From: Peptacetobacter hiranonis
GTDB lineage: Bacteria > Bacillota > Clostridia > Peptostreptococcales > Peptostreptococcaceae
Direction: 5' to 3'
NCBI RefSeq assembly: GCF_008151785.1
Contig: NZ_CP036523.1
Location: 620,001 to 684,000, forward strand
DNA length: 64,000 nucleotides
The position numbers and the translations under genes are program-made. The notes under the pieces were generated by a model. That model did no database searches. It worked only from the letters and a program-made list of their open reading frames with translations, and had not been told where the DNA came from. Positions 47,667 through 56,413 of this stretch are shown here, one piece after another (the first letter of the stretch is position 1; every line of letters starts with the position of its first letter).

Positions 47667-47915
47667 CACCTTAAAATAATTTTTGCTATAAAGAAATGGT
47701 ACCACAAAATTCAAAAAAATAATATCCATTAAATGTGAAAAATTGATTAATACAAATCTCAAAAGCTAGAAAATTACAGAGAATTTGAATAAAGAAAATT
47801 GTAGAAGTCATTTTTTTTGTAGAAGTATTTATTTTATTTCTTTTTTGTTCTATTATATTAATTAAAGGGAAATGAAAACTAAGAAATATTTAAAAATTGG
47901 AGAAAGGATGGCTAT

Positions 47916-48728
47916 ATGAACGTATTAAATATAGATAGGATAATAAATCTAAGAAAAGAATATCAGTCAGTAAAAGAGGATTTTGCAGAAGCTGTCCTTG
48001 ATAGAGCGGAAAATGTAATAAAAAAAGAGGTACTCATAAAATCTACATACCAGTCACACTTTGGAATGTACGAGCTAGCAATACTTAAAACAGAGGTGGA
48101 TAGAAGAATGCTTCTGAGAAAGCTTGAGCTGGCAAATGAATATATGAAGGCAAATAAGGACATAGACGAGGATAAAATAAGGGAAATTGCTGAGTCTGAG
48201 CAGCTTGGACTTTTAGAGATAATAGAGAATAAAAAATCTCGGATACAGAAGGCAAACGACTTTTTAAAAAGAGATAGATTAAACACTAGGGAAAAGGAAA
48301 GAATGAAAGACAGCATGAAGCTACTTACATTGAAACTTCATCCGGTATTAAACAAAAAATCAGATGAAAAATCTATTATGATACTTGAAAGAGCGTTGGA
48401 TGCATTTATAGACGATAACTACGGAAAAATGAGGATGTTAGAAAATATTTTAGATGCGTCATGTGAAAAAGAAGAAAATCTAGACGAAAAAACAATGGTC
48501 AAAGAAATTGAAAGAATAAGAAGAGCTATTGCAGACGAGGTAATGCAAGCGGCACTTGAAAGAAGAGAAAAGGTCTTTGAAATGGAAGATTTAGTATTCA
48601 ATTTGAAAAAAGTTGAAGAGCAAAAAGAAGCTTTAAAGAATGAATTAAAGATAGAGCAGCAAGCTAGGGATGATTTAAAATACAAACTAGACTTACTTGA
48701 AAAAATATACAACTTCAATGTAGAATAA
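47916..48728 (+). CDS. Coiled-coil protein with a degenerate J-domain-like segment
   Basis: I do not recognise this 270-residue protein. It is almost wholly helical and highly charged. An N-terminal helical pair (1-85) is followed by MKLLTLKLHPVLNKKSDEKS (about 134-153), which resembles helix II, the HPD loop and helix III of a DnaJ domain but has Val144 in place of the essential Asp. A long coiled coil closes the protein (200-270, KKVEEQKEALKNELKIEQQA). If the J-like reading is right it could not stimulate DnaK normally. It has its own ribosome site and precedes the MATE gene by 35 bases. Confidence 0.55.
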   Translation: MNVLNIDRIINLRKEYQSVKEDFAEAVLDRAENVIKKEVLIKSTYQSHFGMYELAILKTEVDRRMLLRKLELANEYMKANKDIDEDKIREIAESEQLGLLEIIENKKSRIQKANDFLKRDRLNTREKERMKDSMKLLTLKLHPVLNKKSDEKSIMILERALDAFIDDNYGKMRMLENILDASCEKEENLDEKTMVKEIERIRRAIADEVMQAALERREKVFEMEDLVFNLKKVEEQKEALKNELKIEQQARDDLKYKLDLLEKIYNFNVE

Positions 48729-48763
48729 ATAGGGAAATTTAGAGAAAAGAAAAAGGAGGAGCT

Positions 48764-50113
48764 ATGGCAGGGAGACTTGACTTAACTGAGGGAAGAATTG
48801 CCGACAAGCTTATAAGGTTGGCGCTTCCAATTATGGGAACATCTTTTATAAACATAGGCTACAATGTAGTCGACATGCTTTGGGTTGGTAGAGCAGGAAG
48901 TTCTGCAGTTGCAGCAGTTGGAACAGCAGGGTTTTACACTTGGCTAGCACTAGCATTTATAGCAATATCGAGAGTTGGTGGAGAGGTAAAGGTTGCACAG
49001 AGTATGGGAGACCACAATCTAGACGAAACAAGAGCCTACATAAAGGCAGCAATAGAAATAAACATCGTGCTTGCGATATTATTTGGTGCAGTGCTTATAA
49101 TTTTCAACCGACCACTTATTGAACTGTTCAGACTTGGTGATGAACACGTAACACAGCAGGGAAGTACATACCTTATAATAGTAGGACTTGGAATGGTATT
49201 TTACTTCATAAACCCAGTATTTACAGCAATTTTTAATGGATTGGGAGATAGTAAGACACCATTTATAATCAACACAACTGGATTATTAGTAAATATATTC
49301 TTAGATCCAGTACTTATATTAGGGTTTGGACCAGTTCCTAGCATGGGTGTAGCTGGGGCTGCGATTGCCACAATAACTGCACAGGCTTGTGCAACACTTA
49401 TATTTATATATAAAATTGCTAAAAAAGAAGGAATATACTTTAAAATAAGATATTTCAAAAATATAAAACTTAGCTACCACAAAGAACTATTTATATTAGG
49501 ACTACCAGTCGCAATACAGAGTGGTATGTTTACAGGATTTTCTATGTGTATAGGGGTAATAGTTGCTAAATGGGGACCTGTAGCGATTGCAGTACAAAAG
49601 GTCGGAAACCAAATTGAATCTATTGCATACACAACTGCTGACGGGATGTCATCATCTGTATCTGCATTTGTAGGTCAGAACTATGGAGCAGGAAAAGTTG
49701 ATAGAATAGAAAAAGGAGCTAAAGTTGGAATAATGTTTGCAATATTCTGGGGGGCGCTAACAATGTGCCTACTAGTATTTGGAGCAGACTTTATCTTTAA
49801 ATTTTTCATAGACGAGCCAGAAGCAAGAAGAATAGGTGCAAACTACCTGATGATACTAGGATTTGGGGAAATATTCCAATGCCTAGAAATAATCGTAACT
49901 GGTGTACTAAGAGGACTTGGAAGAACATACATAACATCTGCTGTAAGTATAATATTTACAGGTGCAAGAATACCAATGGCACTACTACTATCATCTGTAT
50001 TAGGAATGGGACTAACAGGTGTATGGGTGAGTATCTCGCTTAGCATGGGAATAAAAGGAATAGTAATGCTATCAGTATATCTAACATACAAACGCAAAGG
50101 AAAACTAGTATAA
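48764..50113 (+). CDS. MATE family multidrug efflux transporter
   Basis: The 449-residue protein has twelve membrane helices and the MATE duplicates: an N-terminal LPIMGTSFINIGYNVVDMLWVG and, in the second half, LGLPVAIQSGMFTGFSMC-like and QNYGAGKVDRIEKGAKVG. The VGQNYGAGK motif and GVLRGLGRT are standard. These antiporters expel cationic drugs using Na+ or H+. AGGAGGAGC precedes the ATG. It may be co-transcribed with the preceding coiled-coil gene. Confidence 0.9.
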   Translation: MAGRLDLTEGRIADKLIRLALPIMGTSFINIGYNVVDMLWVGRAGSSAVAAVGTAGFYTWLALAFIAISRVGGEVKVAQSMGDHNLDETRAYIKAAIEINIVLAILFGAVLIIFNRPLIELFRLGDEHVTQQGSTYLIIVGLGMVFYFINPVFTAIFNGLGDSKTPFIINTTGLLVNIFLDPVLILGFGPVPSMGVAGAAIATITAQACATLIFIYKIAKKEGIYFKIRYFKNIKLSYHKELFILGLPVAIQSGMFTGFSMCIGVIVAKWGPVAIAVQKVGNQIESIAYTTADGMSSSVSAFVGQNYGAGKVDRIEKGAKVGIMFAIFWGALTMCLLVFGADFIFKFFIDEPEARRIGANYLMILGFGEIFQCLEIIVTGVLRGLGRTYITSAVSIIFTGARIPMALLLSSVLGMGLTGVWVSISLSMGIKGIVMLSVYLTYKRKGKLV

Positions 50114-50126
50114 AAATATTAATAAA

Positions 50127-50160
50127 TAGGCTATTACACTTTTGTAATGGTCTATTTTTA
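50127..50160 (+). terminator. MATE gene terminator
   Basis: GGCTATTAC pairs with GTAATGGTC over a short loop, then T5. The same GGCTATTAC can instead pair with GTAATAGCC at 50265-50273, on the far side of hairpin copy 9. Confidence 0.75.
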
Positions 50161-50274
50161 TGCTTTAAACAACAAAGAATCTCCTCTCCAGGCAATCAAG
50201 TTGCATTGTCGAGTTCGATTTCTTTGTTATTCAAAGCAAATAGAACCATATACAAAAGCTGTAATAGCCACATT
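50127..50274 (+). repeat. TCCAG/ATTGTC hairpin element, copy 9 (short class) enclosing a terminator
   Basis: GGCTATTACACTTTT at the start pairs with AAAAGCTGTAATAGCC at the end; GCTTTAAACAACAAAGAA pairs with TTCTTTGTTATTCAAAGC. The tip TCCAG-GCAA-TCAAG-TTGC-ATTGTC is the same as in copies 7 and 8. It follows the MATE gene in sense orientation, and its outer arm contains the MATE terminator. Confidence 0.85.
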
Positions 50275-50290
50275 TATTAAATTATAATTA

Positions 50291-50401
50291 CTGCGTAAAA
50301 CAGAAAAACTTGGAACAAGAAAAACCACTCTTTATAAGCTAGTAAATTTATATAAGATTAAAAAAGAAAACTGCTTGAAAAATATAACAACAGTCTTCTA
50401 A
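50291..50401 (+). pseudogene. Possible Fis-type helix-turn-helix relic
   Basis: A short frame contains KLGTRKTTLYKLVNLYKIKK and stops after 36 codons. The pattern LGxxRTTLYxKLxxYxI is the C-terminal Fis helix-turn-helix found at the end of sigma-54 activators. No start codon or other domain is present. The match is short and I hold it loosely. Confidence 0.3.
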
Positions 50402-50504
50402 GTAATTATCTAGTTTAAAGGACATATGGAAGTAAAGAGTTAGCTGATTTTTATCACCAAGAAAACTATAGATATATAAAACGAGTAAATAGTATAAAAA
50501 CTGA

Positions 50505-50625
50505 GGACAAGAGAAATAACTGCTCTATAGCGACAATTCTGCAAGCGCCCCACATCTGCTAAATGTGTTACTCTAACATGGTGTGGCGCTGAAGCCTGGA
50601 GCACAGAGCAGTTATGATCTTGTCC
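50505..50625 (-). repeat. TCCAG/ATTGTC hairpin element, copy 10 (long class, orphan)
   Basis: GGACAAGA and AACTGCTCT pair with AGAGCAGTT and TCTTGTCC. Read on the minus strand the core is TCCAG-GCTTCAGCGCC ... GGCGCTTGCAG-ATTGTC-type, with AGCGCC / GGCGCT replacing the GACG / CGTC stem of other copies. The flanking pair is G-C and the arms are unique. No gene lies upstream on the minus strand, so this copy is not obviously a 3' UTR. Confidence 0.82.
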
Positions 50626-51091
50626 TTTTATACATTACAAGTAACAACTTATATAAACTATTGAAGTTTGATGGCTTTATTATGTAAAGAAGTTATATGT
50701 CTGCAAAAAACGAACGATAATGATAGAATATAGGCATAAAATACTGAAATGATATAAATATTTTATATGCTAAAACATAAAGATAGAAAAAAACTAAAAA
50801 AATTTTAAAATAAATAATAATAAGTTTATAGACTTGAAGGCTTTGAAAAAAGGGGGTTATAAGACTAGTGACCGTTTCAGAAAATAAATATTAAAAGAGA
50901 TAAAGCTAAAAAAATACGAATTTATAATTTTCTGATAAATATAGAAACACCCTTGCAATATTGCAAAATAGATAGTATAATTTGAAGAGTAATAGGGAAA
51001 GAAATATTTGAAAACACTTAAATAATAAAAGTATTAACAAACAACAGAGTAATCAACTAACTTAACCATATAAATTTTGTGTAAATAAAAG

Positions 51092-51135
51092 ACTGTATCA
51101 CATTCTGCTGCGTGAACAGTTTTTTATTTTTTTTT
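51092..51135 (+). terminator. Orphan terminator-like hairpin
   Basis: ACTGTATCAC pairs with GTGAACAGT (one bulge) over an 11-base loop, followed by long T runs. No gene is visible upstream on this strand; it may end a small RNA. Confidence 0.55.
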
Positions 51136-51317
51136 GTGGTAAAATATTAAAGGTGATAATTTTTTTGCTTGAAATTAAAATAAAAAATATCTATAATATT
51201 ATATGAAAATTAATTAGGAATAGAAAGATTTATGAAATCAAGTGATATCAATATTCTTATAAGAATTAATTGATGAAAATTATATCAAATGAGAATAAAA
51301 AACGGGGAGGGATAATT

Positions 51318-52502
51318 TTGATTTCAGAAGCAATTATTAAAAAATTTATAAAAGATAGCGAAAATGTTGAAAATGAAGAGGTAAGAAACAAATACGGGAC
51401 TGTAGCAGGGATAGTTGGGATAGTATCAAACCTGCTTTTATTTATTTTAAAGTTCAGTATAGGGTTCTTGAGTGGAAGTATCGCAATTACAGCAGATGCA
51501 TTCAACAACTTCACAGATATGGCATCTTCAGCTATAACTATGATAGGATTTAAACTGGCTAGTATGCCAGCAGACGAGGAGCACCCATTTGGACATGGTA
51601 GATTAGAGTATTTATCAGCACTAGTGGTTGCATTTATGGTAATGTTCGTGGGTATAAAGTTTGTTCAGACATCATTTGAAAGAATAATGAATCCAGTAGC
51701 TGTTCAGTTTAGTTTAATACCATTCATATTACTTTTATGCTCAATGGCGGTTAAATTCTGGCTTGGAAGATTTAATAAAATCGTTGGAGAAAAGATAGAC
51801 TCATCAGCTTTAAAAGCAGTTGCAGTTGATGCTATGGGTGATGTGTTTACATCAGGATGTGTTGTGTTATCATATTTAATAGCTAAGTTTACAGCATTCC
51901 CACTAGATGGATACGTAGGTATAGTTGTATCTCTTATAATATTATACGCTGGTTTCTCTTTAATAAAAGAAACTGTAAGTCCACTATTAGGTGAAGCTCC
52001 AGATGCAGAGATGGTAGACGCGATAGTAAATGGGTTATTAGAGTACAATATAATATCAGGTGTGCACGATTTAATAATACACAACTACGGTGTTGGTAGA
52101 TGTATAGCATCTGTACACGCTGAGGTGCCTTGTAATATAGACATAATGGAAATCCACGAGGTAATAGACGACGCGGAAAAAGAATTATCTAAAAAGTTAA
52201 ATATACACCTTGTTATACATATGGATCCAATTGCAGTTGAAGATGAGGACTATATACAGACTAGAACAGAGCTTGCTAGAATAATAGCGAGAAATGAAAA
52301 GATAGAATCTATGCACGACTTGAGAATAGTAGGTAAGGGAGATAAGAAAAATCTAGTATTCGACGTTGTTGTGGATGGCGATTTATCACACAGTGAAGAA
52401 GAAGAACTTAAAAACTGGGTAAATGATGAAATACAGAAGATTCATCCAAACTATAACTGTGTAATATTAGTAGATAAAAACTACGTAAAAAGACATTTTT
52501 AA
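51318..52502 (+). CDS. Cation diffusion facilitator (CDF) family transporter
   Basis: The 394-residue protein has six membrane helices with the CDF metal site SIAITADAFNNFTDMASS (HxxxD-type half-site replaced by DAFNNFTD), EEHPFGHGRLEYLS and KAVAVDAMGDVFTSG. The cytoplasmic C-terminal domain (about 220-394) is longer than in minimal CDF proteins, with a second dimer-like half. The DAFNNFTD/DAMGDVFTS pattern is close to manganese or iron exporters of this family. Translation starts at TTG 51318 after GGGAGGG; the longest frame begins 48 bases earlier without a ribosome site. Confidence 0.87.
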   Translation: MISEAIIKKFIKDSENVENEEVRNKYGTVAGIVGIVSNLLLFILKFSIGFLSGSIAITADAFNNFTDMASSAITMIGFKLASMPADEEHPFGHGRLEYLSALVVAFMVMFVGIKFVQTSFERIMNPVAVQFSLIPFILLLCSMAVKFWLGRFNKIVGEKIDSSALKAVAVDAMGDVFTSGCVVLSYLIAKFTAFPLDGYVGIVVSLIILYAGFSLIKETVSPLLGEAPDAEMVDAIVNGLLEYNIISGVHDLIIHNYGVGRCIASVHAEVPCNIDIMEIHEVIDDAEKELSKKLNIHLVIHMDPIAVEDEDYIQTRTELARIIARNEKIESMHDLRIVGKGDKKNLVFDVVVDGDLSHSEEEELKNWVNDEIQKIHPNYNCVILVDKNYVKRHF

Positions 52503-52511
52503 ATCATTATA

Positions 52512-52550
52512 ATAATACCCCCCCCTAGTTTTTACCAGGGGGGTAATTTT
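52512..52550. terminator. Bidirectional terminator with C/G-run stem
   Basis: CCCCCCT pairs with AGGGGGG over a 10-base loop; T runs follow on the + side and A runs precede. It serves the CDF gene and the convergent DUF948/YtxH pair. Confidence 0.82.
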
Positions 52551-52553
52551 TTA

Positions 52554-52916
52554 TTATTTTGAAGAGAAAACTGATTTTACAATATTAAGTATTTCAGTAA
52601 GTAATTCAAAGTTTCCTTTAACACTTTCCTTTGTAACTATAATATCAGCAGCGACATCTGTAACAACCTCGCTGACATCTCTAACATTTTCTCCAACTTG
52701 ACTAAAATCATCGACAAGCTTAGGAAGTTTTGAAATTGATTTCGTTACATTTTCTGTATTATCGTCAAGAACTACATTAACTTTATCTAAAACAGAATTT
52801 ACATTCTTTATAGTCGCAAGTAAATTTACTATTAACTTTATTAAAAATACAAGCGCTACACAGCCGATAATAGCTAGTATAAATAAAATTGTATTTAAGT
52901 TGATTGTGATAGTCAT
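52554..52916 (-). CDS. DUF948 domain membrane-anchored protein
   Basis: The 120-residue protein has one N-terminal membrane helix (about 7-32, LNTILFILAIIGCVALVFLIKLIVNLL) written here in part, followed by a coiled coil with the methyl-accepting-like pattern VNSVLDKVNVVLDDNTENV and KLPKLVDDFSQVGENVRDV. These are DUF948 features. The function is unknown; the family commonly lies next to YtxH-type genes in Firmicutes, as it does here, and is tied to envelope or stress physiology. Confidence 0.78.
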   Translation of the reverse strand: MTITINLNTILFILAIIGCVALVFLIKLIVNLLATIKNVNSVLDKVNVVLDDNTENVTKSISKLPKLVDDFSQVGENVRDVSEVVTDVAADIIVTKESVKGNFELLTEILNIVKSVFSSK

Positions 52917-52948
52917 AGTCTAATCTCCAATTCTAAGCTTATTAAAAT

Positions 52949-53374
52949 TTAAGCTTCTGGTTCTTCTTTTTCGATAGCTTCAGCAGCTTCTTCAAGAGCT
53001 TCAACTACATCTTCAGAATTGACACCACATTCTTCACATTCTTCGTAAGCTTCATCTACAGCTTTTTTAGCATCAAGATATTCTTTTATCTTAGCTTTAG
53101 AATCATTGAATTTTTCTTTCTGTGCACCTATAACATCGCCAGCTTTTGCCTTAGCACCAGCAGCTTTGTCAGAGACAGCATCTACAGCCTGTTTAGAAGC
53201 GTTTTTTATGTCCTCTCTTGTTTCCTTGCCAGATTTAGGCGCTAATAATATACCACCAACTGCACCTGCAGCTACACCAGCAGCAACACCTGCTGCAGCA
53301 GTTTTAGCTTTTTTAATTTTTTCTGCCTTTATTTTAGCCTGTCTCTTTGCCTGGATTTTTTTTGATAAACTCAT
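52949..53374 (-). CDS. YtxH-like glycine/alanine-rich protein
   Basis: The 141-residue protein has a basic N-terminus, an alanine/glycine segment GVAAGVAAGAVGGILLAPKS (about 27-46) that forms the YtxH membrane-like motif, the KSGKETREDIKN signature, and an acidic C-terminus (AYEECEECGVNSEDVVEALE). YtxH proteins belong to general-stress regulons in bacilli. It lies upstream of the DUF948 gene in a two-gene operon. The ATG used follows AAGGAG by 9 bases; the first in-frame ATG directly abuts the ribosome site. Confidence 0.75.
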   Translation of the reverse strand: MSLSKKIQAKRQAKIKAEKIKKAKTAAAGVAAGVAAGAVGGILLAPKSGKETREDIKNASKQAVDAVSDKAAGAKAKAGDVIGAQKEKFNDSKAKIKEYLDAKKAVDEAYEECEECGVNSEDVVEALEEAAEAIEKEEPEA

Positions 53375-53495
53375 TAAAAACATCTCCTTCCAAAATGTAT
53401 ATTGAAAAATTTTTAAAAACTATACGTTATAAATAATATATACCCAATATGTGAATATGTAAACAGAAAAAATTATGAATTTTCAAAATAAAATA

Positions 53496-53554
53496 AAAAA
53501 CTATGAAAATAATCTAAAGTGTATATTAGCACTATAGAAAATCTCATAGTTTTT
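53496..53554 (-). terminator. Terminator of the CmpB-like gene
   Basis: AAAAACTATGA pairs with TCATAGTTTTT around an inner GTG / CAC stem; on the minus strand it is followed by T-rich sequence. Confidence 0.65.
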
Positions 53555-53563
53555 CAATCAGAT

Positions 53564-54448
53564 TTATTTTTTATCTATATTTTCTTTAATTTCTTCAAGT
53601 AAAGATTTATGTTTTAAAGATTTCATATTAGGGAAAGCTTTTATAACTCTTCTTCTTAATACGCCATGACCTTTACTTTTTAACTCTTCAATTCTATTGC
53701 TTAAAGACTTAATTTCAAATTCAAGTTCGTTCATAACTTTGTGTTCTTCTTTTATAAAGTTACCTCTAAAGTCGCTTGATAATAGCTCTTCCATTTCAGC
53801 AGGAGAGTATTTAGACAATCCAAGCTCTTCAATCTGGTTTGCAAGACTAGCCTGTAAATGACCTTTGACAACTTCCAGATGTCTCTTTTTCTTTTCAAGT
53901 AAGTCTTCGTGAAGTGTATGAAGTTTTTCAAGTCTTTCGTTAAGATGAAGTATAGTACTAGCTGTAATAATTGTATCTACTATAAAATATGTTCCAAATA
54001 ATATAGAAAGTACAAATGCGACATTTGTATTTATTTTAGCTACAAAATCATCTACAGCTGGATGCACGACAAGCATAACGAAAAGTGACATCACACCGAA
54101 CATCAAAGAGTTCTTTAAACAAACTCTACCATTTATATTGTATTTGTATGTTGAGTAGTCCCACCAAGACATGTGGAAGATCTTTTCCAAAACGTAACTT
54201 GTGATGTATTCAAGGGTACTTGTAACAATTATACTTGCGATAAATAATATTGGTATATTATTTACAAATGGAGATAGTATTGAAATAACTAGCAGCGCTC
54301 CAAAACCGTATATAGGGCAGAATGGTCCATTTAAGAACCCTCTATTGACAAATTTCTTTTGCCCAATAGAGCAATACGTACTCTCGCATACCCAACCAAG
54401 GAAACTATATATAGTAAAATATAATACCTGGAGATATAAAACTTTCAT
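53564..54448 (-). CDS. Putative ABC-transporter type IV membrane protein (PF06541, CmpB-like)
   Basis: The 294-residue protein has five or six membrane helices in its first 175 residues with the family motifs YFTIYSFLGWVCESTYCSI, FVNRGFLNGPFCPIYGFGAL and EKIFHMSWWDYS. A long coiled coil follows (about 180-270) with a basic tail. Despite the family name a transport role is unproven. The start used follows GAGGTG; an in-frame ATG 51 bases earlier lacks a ribosome site. Confidence 0.82.
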   Translation of the reverse strand: MKVLYLQVLYFTIYSFLGWVCESTYCSIGQKKFVNRGFLNGPFCPIYGFGALLVISILSPFVNNIPILFIASIIVTSTLEYITSYVLEKIFHMSWWDYSTYKYNINGRVCLKNSLMFGVMSLFVMLVVHPAVDDFVAKINTNVAFVLSILFGTYFIVDTIITASTILHLNERLEKLHTLHEDLLEKKKRHLEVVKGHLQASLANQIEELGLSKYSPAEMEELLSSDFRGNFIKEEHKVMNELEFEIKSLSNRIEELKSKGHGVLRRRVIKAFPNMKSLKHKSLLEEIKENIDKK

Positions 54449-55157
54449 GTTAAAAATCACCTCATTTAAAAATTTAAAAACAAGCAAAAAGCTTGCCAAG
54501 AAATATGCTGTAAATAAGTAAAATACTTGTCTTTAGGCATATATATTTAAAAAAAATATTCAATTTCTATCATATATAATACAGAAAATAAAATCTGATA
54601 TTATGGTGCTAAAATTGTTACATAAATTTTAGAATATGAATAAAGTCTTTATTCAATTATAGTCCTTCCATATGAAGAAACTTTGAGATTGAGGAGAATA
54701 TAATATATTTTTTAAAATATACAAAACTTAAAGTACAAGAAGAGTAACATTTAGCAGAAAAATTGTGCTTAATTGTTACAATTAGATAGAATTGATAGAC
54801 AATTTGTAACAAAAAGTTACAAACTATGTAACAGTTTTACAATCTCGAAAAAAATATTTTTAAAAAAATTTACAACTCAAGTAAACACTTGTTGTTACTT
54901 TATATACTGATTAAAGCCTTGAAATAGCCAAAAAACAAGTTAATTGTGTGAAAAATCATAAAAAAACACAATGACTGTTGTTGTTTGTTGTTTGTAAAAA
55001 TTTCAAAAAAAGTCTTTACAAAGCTGTAACTTTTATATTATTATATAAACAAGGTTGAAAAAGTTACAAAAAAGTAACAGAAAGATATATAAAAAGTAAC
55101 AAATTGTAAAAAATGAAAACAAGTTAAATTAAATAAAAAAATAAGACGGAGGGTTAT
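54449..55157. promoter_or_regulatory. Regulatory gap with eleven GTTAC/GTAAC sites and a promoter before the 3D-domain gene
   Basis: GTTAC or GTAAC, mostly as TTGTTAC or GTAACAA, begins at 54617, 54744, 54775, 54806, 54816, 54828, 54894, 55026, 55063, 55074 and 55096. TTTACA (55015) and TATTAT (55039) with an 18-base spacer form a likely promoter inside the second cluster. No gene is visible. The density looks like a multi-site operator for the downstream secreted protein. Confidence 0.5.
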
Positions 55158-55892
55158 ATGTTCAATTTAAAGAAAAAATTAAGCGCTATAGTATTAGCAT
55201 CTATGATGCTTTTATCAAGCACAGGATTTGTATTTGCAAATGAGGAAATAAATGATTTAGAAACAGTTCAGATAGAAGAAAATGTAGAAAGAACTTCTCT
55301 AAACGAAGCCGGATGGGTAAAAAGAGGAGATAGCTTATACTACAACAATGAAAATGGAAATCCAACAACTGGTTGGAAAGTAATAGATGGAAATAACTAC
55401 TATTTCAATAAAGATGGTAAAATGGCATCTGGTTGGACTGAAATAAATAGAAAAACTTATTATTTCAATAAAGAAAAAGGTATGCACACAGGTATACAGA
55501 GATTAGAAAATGGAAAAACTTACAACTTTGGTAAAAATGGGTTTGTTGGTGAAAGTATAGTTAGACAGAATGGAAAAATACTTTACTTCAACGAAAGAGG
55601 TAAACTTACTTCAACAGGTAAATCATACAAATCAAATGCTTCAGCATATTCTGGGCATTCAACAACAGCAACAGGACAGAAACCAAAATGGGGAACAATA
55701 GCTGTTGATCCAAAAGTAATACCATATGGAACAAAAGTATATATACCATACTTCAACAGAACATTCGTAGCTAATGACTGTGGTGGAGCAATAAAAGGAA
55801 CTAAAATAGACATATTCATGAATTCAAGAAAAGAATGTTACAAATTTGGAAGAAGAAACATAGAAATAATCGTATTAAACGACATAAAATAA
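55158..55892 (+). CDS. Secreted cell-wall-binding protein with C-terminal 3D domain
   Basis: The 244-residue protein has a signal peptide (MFNLKKKLSAIVLASMMLLS ... cleaved after FVFA, residue 27 or so). Four or five choline-binding-type repeats follow (WVKRGDSLYYNNENG, GWKVIDGNNYYFNKDGKM, GWTEINRKTYYFNKEKG, residues 50-155). The C-terminal 3D domain (about 160-244) has VDPKVIPYGTKVYIP and KGTKIDIFM with the conserved aspartates. 3D domains occur in MltA-like and Rpf-like muralytic proteins, so a role in cell-wall turnover is likely. GGAGGG precedes the ATG. Confidence 0.88.
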   Translation: MFNLKKKLSAIVLASMMLLSSTGFVFANEEINDLETVQIEENVERTSLNEAGWVKRGDSLYYNNENGNPTTGWKVIDGNNYYFNKDGKMASGWTEINRKTYYFNKEKGMHTGIQRLENGKTYNFGKNGFVGESIVRQNGKILYFNERGKLTSTGKSYKSNASAYSGHSTTATGQKPKWGTIAVDPKVIPYGTKVYIPYFNRTFVANDCGGAIKGTKIDIFMNSRKECYKFGRRNIEIIVLNDIK

Positions 55893-55931
55893 GACAAACA
55901 ATTTCTTCAAACTCAATAAATAATACTCAAT

Positions 55932-55970
55932 AAAAGAGGACTGTTGCATAAAATGCAGCAGTCCTCTTTT
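55932..55970 (+). terminator. Terminator after the 3D-domain gene
   Basis: AAAAGAGGACTG-TTGCA pairs with TGCAG-CAGTCCTCTTTT over a short loop. Confidence 0.88.
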
Positions 55971-55975
55971 GTATA

Positions 55976-56249
55976 TATAATCTGATATAAATTTAGTATA
56001 TTCTTAAGAGTGGTTAAATTAAAACTTGCTAAACCTTTGTTACTATGCAAAGCATATGAGATATAGACAAACTTTTCTCCAGCTTCGACGCGTGAGCAAA
56101 AAATAATTCTGTTGTGGTTAAAATACGCGTCTCCAGATTGTCGAAAGAGTTTTGTCTATATAACTCATATGCTACATACCATCAATACTTTTATCAAATT
56201 TTAATTTAAACCATTCTTTTACAATATACTAAATTTATATCAGATTATA
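55976..56249 (+). repeat. TCCAG/ATTGTC hairpin element, copy 11 (long class, 274-bp palindrome)
   Basis: TATAATCTGATATAAATTTAG pairs with CTAAATTTATATCAGATTATA at the base; GGTTAAATTAAAACTTG pairs with TTTTAATTTAAACC, and GCATATGAGATATAGACAAAC with GTTTTGTCTATATAACTCATATGC. The core is TCCAG-CTTCGACGCG ... CGCGTCTCCAG-ATTGTC. It begins five bases past the 3D-gene terminator, in sense orientation. Confidence 0.88.
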
Positions 56250-56413
56250 ATATTAAAGAAAACTGCTTATCAAAATAGAATAGAAGCTTAAAAATAAACA
56301 TAGATCTAATTTAATGTTTAAAAATATAATCACAATTAACAGTACCATTCATTCTTCAAATTATAAAAATATATGGGTATTAGCAATAATTTTGCAACAA
56401 AGTTTTTTTATTA

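Larger units (their letters stand above)
50402..51317. other. Long intergenic stretch without a gene
   Basis: Holds hairpin copy 10 and an orphan terminator-like hairpin at 51092-51135. Otherwise it is AT-rich with stop codons in all frames. No promoter stands out. Confidence 0.45.
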
